Shown here one piece after another: positions 57,834-64,000 of a stretch of DNA of 64,000 nucleotides. Numbering within the stretch: position 1 is the stretch's first letter; every line of letters begins with the position of its first letter. Position numbers and translations under genes: made by a program. The notes beneath the pieces were generated by a model. It was not told the origin of the DNA and did no database searches. It saw only the letters and a list, made by a program, of their open reading frames with translations. Location of the stretch: assembly GCA_012032555.1 (NCBI GenBank), contig JAAUSR010000010.1:46132-110131 (forward strand), in the 5' to 3' direction. The stretch comes from Thioploca sp. Lineage in GTDB: Bacteria > Pseudomonadota > Gammaproteobacteria > Beggiatoales > Beggiatoaceae.

Positions 57834-58823
57834 ATGCTCATTAAACAACCAGATGATATTCCCCGTTCTGAAATTACACCAGAATCATTCTATCAAGAAC
57901 GTCGGCGTTTTATACGCAACGGGGTTAATTTGATGATAGCCACAACCGTTGGCGTGACCAACACGACATTATTTTCGGCACCGGTGGTTGCAATCGGTGT
58001 GAACCCCACTGCTGCGATCAAATTACCTATCGATTTTCCTCATTTGAAACCCAATACTTTTAGTATAACAGAAAAATTAACACCTTTCGACAAAATCACT
58101 GCTTATGCCAATTTTTACGAATTTGGTACCGATAAATCTGATCCGCAGCACTATGCACAGCAATTAACGACACGCCCGTGGTCGGTACAAGTGGTAGGTG
58201 AAGTTGAAAAACCAGGCGTCATCGATATGGAAGAAATTCTCAGCCAGTTTACCTTAGAGGAACGCATTTATCGCCTCCGTTGTGTTGAGGGCTGGTCAAT
58301 GGTGATTCCTTGGGCCGGTTTTTCTTTAAGCGAATTGATTAAACGATTTCAACCAACCTCGAAAGCGAAATATGTGCAATTTTTCTCCTTATTTGATCCC
58401 AATCAAATGCCCGGTCAAGAACACTACTTTCTTAATTGGCCTTATACTGAAGGATTACGCATCGATGAAGCGATGCACCCTTTAACCATTCTCAGTGTCG
58501 GTTTATATGGTCGAGTTTTACCTCATGAAAATGGTGCGCCGCTGCGGTTAGTGGTTCCCTGGAAATATGGCTTTAAGAGTATTAAATCAATTGTTAAAAT
58601 GCGGTTTATGGAACAAGAACCGCTGACCAGTTGGGTAGAGGCTGAACCACGCGCGTATGGTTTTTATGCTAATGTGAATCCCACCGTACCTCATCCACGT
58701 TGGAGCCAAAAAAAAGAACGGCGAATTGGCGAATTTTTTAAACGTCGTACCTTAATGTTTAACGGTTATGCTGAGCAAGTTTCATCACTCTATACAGATA
58801 TGGATTTGAGGAAATATTATTAA
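57834..58823 (+). CDS. msrP: Periplasmic methionine sulfoxide reductase, molybdopterin subunit MsrP
   Basis: MsrP (YedY) reduces methionine sulfoxide in periplasmic proteins with a molybdopterin cofactor. The 329-residue product has a twin-arginine signal with RRRFIRNGV (23-31), and the sulfite-oxidase fold with the molybdenum-ligating Cys150 in YRLRCVEGWSMVIPW. The blocks VVPWKYGFKSIKSIV and the C-terminal NGY are standard. The heme membrane partner MsrQ follows directly, so the two form the MsrPQ operon that takes electrons from the quinone pool. Confidence 0.94.
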   Translation: MLIKQPDDIPRSEITPESFYQERRRFIRNGVNLMIATTVGVTNTTLFSAPVVAIGVNPTAAIKLPIDFPHLKPNTFSITEKLTPFDKITAYANFYEFGTDKSDPQHYAQQLTTRPWSVQVVGEVEKPGVIDMEEILSQFTLEERIYRLRCVEGWSMVIPWAGFSLSELIKRFQPTSKAKYVQFFSLFDPNQMPGQEHYFLNWPYTEGLRIDEAMHPLTILSVGLYGRVLPHENGAPLRLVVPWKYGFKSIKSIVKMRFMEQEPLTSWVEAEPRAYGFYANVNPTVPHPRWSQKKERRIGEFFKRRTLMFNGYAEQVSSLYTDMDLRKYY

Positions 58824-59469
58824 CTTAAATACCTTTTTTACCGTAATTGAACACCGGATTTATCCGCTTTTGTTGATAACCGGTTTATTACCACTCATCT
58901 TCTTAATAGTTGGGCTGATTACAGAGCACTTGGGTGCTAATCCGGCTGAAATGATTATTCACGAAACCGGACAATGGGCATTACGGTTATTAATGTTAAC
59001 TTTAGGTATAACGCCTTTGGTACAGATAACCGGCTGGTCTGTTTTAACGGTTCGTTATAATTTACGTCGATTATTAGGACTTTATGCATTTTTTTATGCG
59101 AGTCTACATCTACTAAGTTATTTAGTATTTGAGCAAAATTTTGATTGGCAAGAAATTATCAACGATATGTTAACCCGTCCAGCTTTGGATATCGGTTGGT
59201 TGGCTTTTATTTTAATGATACCATTGACTATCACTTCTTACCCCAATTTAACTCATCAATTAAGCCGACGGCGGTGGCAACAGTTACACCAACTTATCTA
59301 TCTGATCAGTATCAGTGCCATAGTCCATTTGGGGTGGTTAGCACAGGCTAAAGTCGATGTGCGAGAACCTTTAATTTATGCAACTATTCTACTTATTTTG
59401 TTATTGCTACGTTATCCCCCGATAATTAAGCGATTAGCGCATAAAAACATGACCTCCTCAAAAAAATAG
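58819..59469 (+). CDS. msrQ: Heme b membrane subunit MsrQ, apparent ATT start
   Basis: MsrQ (YedZ) is a six-segment inner-membrane heme protein that passes electrons from quinol to MsrP. Conserved are TGLLPL, the HETGQWAL-type helix with heme histidine, LRRLLGLYAFFYASLHLLSY (His), and RRWQQLHQLIYLISI (His). An internal TTG at 58870 would cut the N-terminus. The frame upstream is open back to 58810 and reads INLNTFFTVIEHRIYPLLL, matching family N-termini, with no ATG, GTG or usable TTG; the ATT at 58819 lies six bases after GAGGAA and overlaps the msrP stop region. The gene would then encode about 216 residues, the family length. Confidence 0.8.
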   Translation: MNLNTFFTVIEHRIYPLLLITGLLPLIFLIVGLITEHLGANPAEMIIHETGQWALRLLMLTLGITPLVQITGWSVLTVRYNLRRLLGLYAFFYASLHLLSYLVFEQNFDWQEIINDMLTRPALDIGWLAFILMIPLTITSYPNLTHQLSRRRWQQLHQLIYLISISAIVHLGWLAQAKVDVREPLIYATILLILLLLRYPPIIKRLAHKNMTSSKK

Positions 59470-59494
59470 TGTAAACTGTTGAATATTAAAGTGT

Positions 59495-59578
59495 CGGGCA
59501 CGTAATCCGTGCGTAGCTTGGTAGCGCACCACAATGGAGTGGTGGGGTGTGCGAGTTTAAATCCCGCTGTCTCGACCA
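59495..59578 (+). tRNA. tRNA-Pro-like sequence, probably a degenerate tRNA
   Basis: The 84-nt sequence has tRNA-Pro features: a CGGG start pairing with CTCG before ACCA, a D-arm GTGCG-TAGCTTGGTAG-CGCAC, an anticodon stem CACCAC/GTGGTG containing TGG in its loop, a T-arm-like GCGAG-TTTAAAT-CCCGC and a CCA end. Faults: seven bases too long, an extra hairpin GCACG/CGTGC between acceptor and D-arm, an anticodon loop of six instead of seven bases without U33, and a mismatch in the T-stem. It may be a decayed gene or a tRNA-like RNA. Confidence that it is a working tRNA is low. Confidence 0.5.
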
Positions 59579-59585
59579 ATGGGTT

Positions 59586-60248
59586 CTAATCAACAAAATT
59601 GATTTTCTTTATTTGCATGTTACTCTCTACCCAATTAGTAGCACAGTGACAAGGATAGCGCGGATCAACTGTTATCGGGTGAATAAACCAACTTTGCTCA
59701 TCAAGTCTTACCATTCCTGCCTCAAAATGGATATCTCGCAAAGGAATAGATAAACCACGTCCGTCAGCCTTAATAACACTTTCCTTAATAGTCCAGTAAT
59801 TATAAAAGACTTCATAAGATACCGACGAACTGACGACAGCTTGCCATTCCTGAGAGGTTAGGTAATTCTGGAAATCTTCTAAGTTGATAGGTTTGATTAA
59901 TTCAATATCGATCCCAACCCGTCCTTGAGTTGTTATGGCGCAAATGACATATTCACCAGCATGTGAAATATTAAAATCAACGGGTTGCTCAAGAAATGGT
60001 CGGTTATATTGGTTATATTGTAACTGATAAAGACTATCCGCCGGATAACCCATAGAGTATAAAGCCTGTTGTAAGAGCAATTTGCCTAACAAAAAAGCCT
60101 GTTGATCTTGCCAGCGTCTAAATCGGCTCATCCTTTGTTGAAGGACCATCGGGAGTTGTTCTACGTAATCTTGCCATTTATCCGTAGGTAAAGGCGTATT
60201 GAAATGAGTATAAACGATCAATAAATTATCAGTAACTGCTATAATCAT
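59586..60248 (-). CDS. 4'-phosphopantetheinyl transferase, Sfp/AcpT type
   Basis: The enzyme moves the phosphopantetheine arm of CoA to a serine on acyl- or peptidyl-carrier proteins. The 220-residue product contains NRPFLEQPVDFNISHAGEY, VGIDIELIKP with the metal-binding acidic residues, and FYNYWTIKESVIKADGRGL, the two signature motifs of the Sfp family (WxxKEAxxKxxGxGL form). No carrier protein or synthase gene is nearby. The target could be fatty acid, polyketide or nonribosomal peptide synthesis. The gene is divergent from the lipoprotein gene to its right. Confidence 0.92.
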   Translation of the reverse strand: MIIAVTDNLLIVYTHFNTPLPTDKWQDYVEQLPMVLQQRMSRFRRWQDQQAFLLGKLLLQQALYSMGYPADSLYQLQYNQYNRPFLEQPVDFNISHAGEYVICAITTQGRVGIDIELIKPINLEDFQNYLTSQEWQAVVSSSVSYEVFYNYWTIKESVIKADGRGLSIPLRDIHFEAGMVRLDEQSWFIHPITVDPRYPCHCATNWVESNMQIKKINFVD

Positions 60249-60352
60249 AAAAATGAATCCTAGGTAAAGACCAATAAACCAATGGATTAAGGCCGGTGGG
60301 ATTGATTCGTTTTCTTATCTTAATCATTATTGCAACTATCAATGGCGTTCTT

Positions 60353-60802
60353 ATGCTAAAAGTAATGACTTTATTCATATTATTTTTTTCTCTCACCACG
60401 TGTTCATCTGGTAATAAGTCAGCTTCTACCACGACAACTACTAGAGATTCTCTGGTTACTCAAAACCAAACTGCTTCTAACGAAGCGAAAGTTGAAAATA
60501 TCCAAATTGTCATCACGGAATCTTTCCCAATACAAGTTAATGTTGTGGCTAAAGGACATTTACCAGATAGTTGTACGCTTATTGATCAGGTGACTGAAGA
60601 ACGAAATAATAATACCCTTGTAATTAAAGTATTAACAACCTCTCAACCCGGTAAAAATTGTACCTCCACGGCTCAACCCTTTGAGGAAATCATTCCTTTA
60701 AGCGTGGTAGGACTTAAAGCTGGTATTTACGCTGTTCAAGTCAATGGGATAATAGATACTTTTGAGTTGGGAATAGATAATATTATTTCTCAATCGCCTT
60801 AA
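60353..60802 (+). CDS. Lipoprotein of unknown function
   Basis: The frame is open from 60296, but ATG 60353 (or 60365) gives a proper lipoprotein signal with lipobox LTTC at about residue 17 in the shorter form. The mature part (about 130 residues) has a Ser/Thr-rich tether and one compact domain with HLPDSCTLID, CTSTAQPFEE, and GLKAGIYAVQVNG. The paired cysteines and the last strand resemble a small domain of unknown function found on many bacterial lipoproteins; no enzymatic motif is visible. It is divergent from the phosphopantetheinyl transferase. Confidence 0.75.
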   Translation: MLKVMTLFILFFSLTTCSSGNKSASTTTTTRDSLVTQNQTASNEAKVENIQIVITESFPIQVNVVAKGHLPDSCTLIDQVTEERNNNTLVIKVLTTSQPGKNCTSTAQPFEEIIPLSVVGLKAGIYAVQVNGIIDTFELGIDNIISQSP

Positions 60803-60816
60803 ATTTAAACATCAGG

Positions 60817-60886
60817 GTAGATACATTGGTTTATCACTATCCTAAAATGGGATTATTTGATGTAGAAAGTAGATCAATGTATCTGC
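60817..60886. repeat. 12-bp inverted repeat downstream of the lipoprotein gene
   Basis: GTAGATACATTG (60817-60828) and CAATGTATCTGC (60875-60886) pair over at least ten bases around a 46-nt loop. It lies between convergent genes. Function unknown; possibly a small mobile palindrome. Confidence 0.5.
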
Positions 60887-60981
60887 CTTCATGTCGCTTT
60901 GACACGAATCAGAGTAGGGTTTATTAAAGACAAGCAGGGTTAATATAGGTGATTGGTAAAAAAATAACCAGATGGTAGGCA

Positions 60982-61755
60982 CTAAACTGGAAGATCGACT
61001 TTCTCTCCCAAAAATTTGGGTTGAGTTCTGAGAATATATAAATCTAATACGGCCTTTAGACGGGCAAAATATTCTCGCACCCGTGTTTTTATATCAACAC
61101 GAAAGGGAACACTTTGGGCGTTAAATCCGATAGCTTTAATCCCATAAAAGTCACTAATAAATAAAGCACGTTTATTATGAAATGGTTGAGAAATGATAAT
61201 AATATCGTTTTGGGAAAAAATTTCTTTACAACGGACAACTGAATCTAAAGTCCGAAAACCAGCATAGTCTAAAGTAATTGCCCGTGGGGGTATACCTTGT
61301 TCTATAAGCGATTTCCTCATTTCGATGGGTTCGTTATAAAATCGAGTGCGGTTATCACCACTAGCAATGATATGTTGTATTTTACCGGCTTTATATAGTG
61401 CAACAGCAGCCTCAATTCGGTATTTAAAATAGCGATTAACCCGACCATGCCCAAGCCATCTAACTGTACCTAATAGTAATGCTACTTGTTTAGATGGAAT
61501 TTTATCGACATTAGAATAAAGTCGATCATGAGTCTGAATATCTATCCACAAATTGCAAGCAATAACCGTGATACTCAGTAATATCATCATAAAAACTATA
61601 CTCTTAATAAAGTTTTTGAACCATAAACCCGTTGTTGAATTTAAATAAATTAACTTTTTTTGGGAAAATTGAACGACCCCATTTCTAATAACAATTAAAA
61701 ATCGAGTTATTAGTCTAGTCAATATTTCTAACCCGTCTTGTATTAATTTTTTCAC
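60982..61755 (-). CDS. sanA: SanA/YdcF-family envelope protein
   Basis: The 257-residue protein has a cytoplasmic N-terminus of about 45 residues, one membrane segment (about 51-72) and a periplasmic DUF218 domain with LLLGTVRWLGHGRVN, RYFKYRIEAAVALYKAGKI, SGDNRTRFYNEP, LDYAGFRTLDSVVR and RAQPKFLG-type RTQPKFLGEKV. It follows E. coli SanA closely along the whole domain; SanA affects the outer-membrane barrier to vancomycin by an unknown mechanism. The N-terminal extension before the membrane segment is longer than in E. coli, so a later start is possible. Single gene, divergent from the Nudix gene. Confidence 0.88.
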   Translation of the reverse strand: MKKLIQDGLEILTRLITRFLIVIRNGVVQFSQKKLIYLNSTTGLWFKNFIKSIVFMMILLSITVIACNLWIDIQTHDRLYSNVDKIPSKQVALLLGTVRWLGHGRVNRYFKYRIEAAVALYKAGKIQHIIASGDNRTRFYNEPIEMRKSLIEQGIPPRAITLDYAGFRTLDSVVRCKEIFSQNDIIIISQPFHNKRALFISDFYGIKAIGFNAQSVPFRVDIKTRVREYFARLKAVLDLYILRTQPKFLGEKVDLPV

Positions 61756-61861
61756 AGATTACCCTGAATTCATTTTGTTATAATTTATTGGTTATCAGTT
61801 ATACTAATTAACAGTTTAGCATTTCCTGATAATTGATAACTGATAACTGAATAACTGATTT

Positions 61862-62398
61862 ATGAATTATTGTAGTCATTGCGGTTCAGCCCGCTTAGTG
61901 CTGAAAGTACCAGAAGGAGATTATTTACCGCGTTATGTATGTGAAGATTGCCACACGATTTATTATCAAAATCCTAAAATTGTCACCGGCTGTATTCCTG
62001 AATGGGAAGATAAAATTTTGTTGTGTAAACGTGCCATTGAACCACGTTATGGATTATGGACGTTACCGGCCGGTTTTATGGAAAATAAGGAAACACTTGA
62101 GCAGGCTGCTAGACGTGAAACTTGGGAAGAAGCTCAAGCCAATGTTGATCAACTGAGCTTATATACAGTGTTTAGCTTACCACATATTAGTCAAGTCTAT
62201 ATCCTATTTCGTGCTAATTTACGCGATCTGACGTTTGCGTCTGGTCATGAAAGTTTGGAAGTACAACTATTTACTCAAGACGAAATTCCTTGGGAAAATC
62301 TTGCCTTCCCAGTTATACACCGAACCTTAACTTATTATTTTCAAGATCGGGCGAAAGGCGAATTTTCTCTGCATTTGGAATCGGTTGCGCCTTCCTAG
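61862..62398 (+). CDS. Nudix hydrolase with N-terminal zinc ribbon
   Basis: The 178-residue protein has a zinc ribbon with CSHC and CEDC (about 4-31) followed by a Nudix domain (about 37-160). The Nudix box GFMENKETLEQAARRETWEE keeps the G-x5-E-x7-RE-x2-EE pattern needed for Mg2+ and diphosphate cleavage. This layout is common in proteobacterial ADP-ribose or NADH-type pyrophosphatases; the substrate is not defined by sequence. It is convergent with the methyltransferase gene, overlapping it by four bases. Confidence 0.9.
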   Translation: MNYCSHCGSARLVLKVPEGDYLPRYVCEDCHTIYYQNPKIVTGCIPEWEDKILLCKRAIEPRYGLWTLPAGFMENKETLEQAARRETWEEAQANVDQLSLYTVFSLPHISQVYILFRANLRDLTFASGHESLEVQLFTQDEIPWENLAFPVIHRTLTYYFQDRAKGEFSLHLESVAPS

Positions 62399-62964
62399 TC
62401 TTTTTGAGCAATGAGAAAAACTTCGTTACGTAATCCTTGCGTTATATCACCAATATCTTTTTCTTCATGGTAAATAACGGGTTTTAATGCTTGAAATAAT
62501 TGCAATAACTCACCATCGGCTAAACGAAATTCAGGATTGTGAGGACCATCAGGGGTTACTGTGGTACGCGTGAAGGTTTGATAAAATAACAACCCTTTGG
62601 GTTTTAAGGCAGCGATGAGAGCTGGTGCTAACCCTCTTGCCAAAAAATGGCAGATAACAATGACATCGAAGGTAGCTGGTTGGGGTGGGAAAGCAACGAC
62701 ATCTCGTATTTCAGTATGAAGGTGTAATTGTTGACTTTGTGCTTCGCTTTGTAACTGGAGAATAGCCGCTTTGGCATAATCCCAAGCAAAGGTTTCTAGA
62801 CCATGCTGAGCTAACAATCGGGCATTAGCACCTAAACCACAAGCTAAGTCTAAAGCCGTGCCCGTTGCCGGTAATAAATGTGTATAATTGACTAGTACCT
62901 GACAAGGCTGAGGCCAAGAAATAGTATTTTGGTAGCGGTGGTTCCATTTATCTATTCGTTCCAT
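62395..62964 (-). CDS. Class I SAM-dependent methyltransferase, TehB-like
   Basis: The frame is open from an ATG at 63066, but ATG 62964 (MERIDKWNHRYQ) matches the family start and has GAGGAA at good spacing, giving 189 residues. Motif I ALDLACGLGANARLLAQ binds SAM, followed by FAWDYAKAAI and FDVIVICHFLARGL, as in small TehB/UbiE-like methyltransferases. The DGPHNPEFRLADGEL block is also typical of this group. The substrate is unknown. Gene is divergent from htpG. Confidence 0.85.
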   Translation of the reverse strand: MERIDKWNHRYQNTISWPQPCQVLVNYTHLLPATGTALDLACGLGANARLLAQHGLETFAWDYAKAAILQLQSEAQSQQLHLHTEIRDVVAFPPQPATFDVIVICHFLARGLAPALIAALKPKGLLFYQTFTRTTVTPDGPHNPEFRLADGELLQLFQALKPVIYHEEKDIGDITQGLRNEVFLIAQKD

Positions 62965-63046
62965 GAATTGATTCCTCAATTGATTTAGCACACTTGATAA
63001 GTTTATCATTAATAACAATCGGTTTGAATGGGATACGCGTTTTTTA

Positions 63047-63077
63047 ACCCTTGAAACTCTTTTCAATATCCCTATAT
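63047..63077 (+). promoter_or_regulatory. Heat-shock (sigma-32) promoter of htpG
   Basis: ACCCTTGAAA (63047-63056) matches the sigma-32 -35 element CTTGAAA exactly, and CCCTATAT (63070-63077) matches the -10 CCCCATNT at seven of eight positions, with a 13-base spacer. The predicted start of transcription is about 33 bases before the htpG ATG. HtpG is a sigma-32 gene in other gammaproteobacteria. Confidence 0.85.
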
Positions 63078-63116
63078 CTAAACCGATTAATTCTATTAGC
63101 CTACGGAGACTTCTTC

Positions 63117-64000
63117 ATGACAGTTGAAACACATAAAGAGACACTTGGTTTCCAAACTGAAATCAAACAGTTATTGAATTTAATGATCCATTCCTTGTAT
63201 AGCAATAAGGAAATTTTTCTACGTGAACTGATCTCAAATGCTTCGGATGCGGCTGACAAGCTCCGTTTTGAAGCGTTATCAGATGATGGTTTATATGAAG
63301 GCGATAGTCACTTAAAGATTTGGATCAACTTTGATAAAGAAGCACGGACAATCACCATACGTGATAATGGGGTTGGTATGTCACGTGAAGAAGTAATCAC
63401 TCATATTGGCACTATTGCCAAATCGGGTACGCAGGAATTTTTTAAAGCTTTAACCGGCGATCAAGCGAAAGATACTCAATTGATTGGACAATTTGGTGTC
63501 GGATTTTATTCTTCATTTATTGTTGCTGATAAGGTGACTTTGATCACCCGGCGGGCGGGTTTAGCTAGCTCACATGGTGTTAAATGGGAATCGAGTGGGG
63601 AAGGAGATTATACCATTGAAACGGTTGATTATCCCCAACATGGTACTGAAGTCACTCTTCACCTGAAAACGGAAGAAGATGAATTTTTATCAAGTTATCG
63701 GTTACAGAGTATTATTAAAAAGTATTCTGACCATATTACTTTGCCCATTATCATGCCCAAGATCACCACTGATGATAAAGATAAAAATAACACCACGATT
63801 GAAGATGAAGTGGTTAATTCTGCCAAAGCATTATGGACCCGAGCTAAACACGAAATTACTGAAGAAGAATATACTGAGTTTTACAAACACGTTGCCCATG
63901 ATTTCGAGGCACCTTTAACTTATATTCATAATAAAGTAGAAGGGAGTAACGAATATACGACTTTGTTTTTTATTCCGGCACGTGCCCCCTTTGATTTATG
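63117..64000 (+). CDS. htpG: Molecular chaperone HtpG (Hsp90), N-terminal part
   Basis: HtpG is the cytoplasmic bacterial Hsp90. The frame begins with ATG 63117, preceded by CGGAGAC, and runs off the window after 294 codons. The ATP-binding GHKL domain is visible: [39 protein letters not shown] and GTEVTLHL, followed by the start of the middle domain. The remaining half lies outside. A sigma-32 promoter precedes it. Confidence 0.97.
   Translation, partial: MTVETHKETLGFQTEIKQLLNLMIHSLYSNKEIFLRELISNASDAADKLRFEALSDDGLYEGDSHLKIWINFDKEARTITIRDNGVGMSREEVITHIGTIAKSGTQEFFKALTGDQAKDTQLIGQFGVGFYSSFIVADKVTLITRRAGLASSHGVKWESSGEGDYTIETVDYPQHGTEVTLHLKTEEDEFLSSYRLQSIIKKYSDHITLPIIMPKITTDDKDKNNTTIEDEVVNSAKALWTRAKHEITEEEYTEFYKHVAHDFEAPLTYIHNKVEGSNEYTTLFFIPARAPFDL

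Overview
The window looks like chromosomal DNA of an AT-rich, free-living gammaproteobacterium that fixes CO2. Phosphoribulokinase points to the Calvin cycle. A NifM-like foldase suggests nitrogen fixation. The tol-pal/queC neighbourhood, LptG, MsbA, MsrPQ and SanA are gammaproteobacterial. The many large hybrid kinases, exported caspase and papain proteases, LEDVD-type surface proteins and short palindromic repeats are typical of large sulfur bacteria of the Beggiatoa/Thioploca group. That placement is inference; no rRNA gene is present to confirm it.

Layout. 1-7153 is mostly core: prfC (partial), msbA, a small secreted protein, queC-pal, a membrane protein and lptG. 7215-8902 holds an IS5-type remnant, a predicted exported cold-shock-domain protein and a membrane-anchored hypothetical. 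8999-15854 holds prk, a DUF58-TgpA pair, a secreted protein with a clear terminator, and a frameshifted argH. Two tRNA genes (Ala-CGC, Arg-CCT) precede two very large hybrid histidine kinases (16563-22864) and an Slt-type transglycosylase.

From about 22.9 to 46.8 kb the DNA is accessory. It carries a giant surface protein split by one in-frame stop, several PD-(D/E)XK-type proteins, a small operon (33905-36734) pairing an ADP-ribosyltransferase-like fragment with a helical protein and two proteins that share an N-terminal motif, a graveyard of ABC-transporter, vWA and IS fragments, an exported caspase next to an exported papain-like protease, a CHASE4 sensor kinase, and several families of short palindromic, MITE-like repeats, two of them with apparent target-site duplications.

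From 47 kb the gene content becomes more housekeeping: a BASS transporter, an M28 peptidase, an ExeM-like nuclease, smpB-dtd, guaA plus a phosphatase, nifM, msrPQ, a tRNA-Pro-like relic, a phosphopantetheinyl transferase, sanA, a Nudix hydrolase, a methyltransferase, and htpG behind a textbook heat-shock promoter.

The points most worth following are a four-cysteine domain of about 130 residues shared by a stand-alone secreted protein (2886-3365) and the C-terminus of the secreted nuclease (49552-52569), the 33905-36734 operon, the caspase/papain pair, the exported cold-shock protein, and the high density of frame-breaking lesions, which could be real decay or assembly error.
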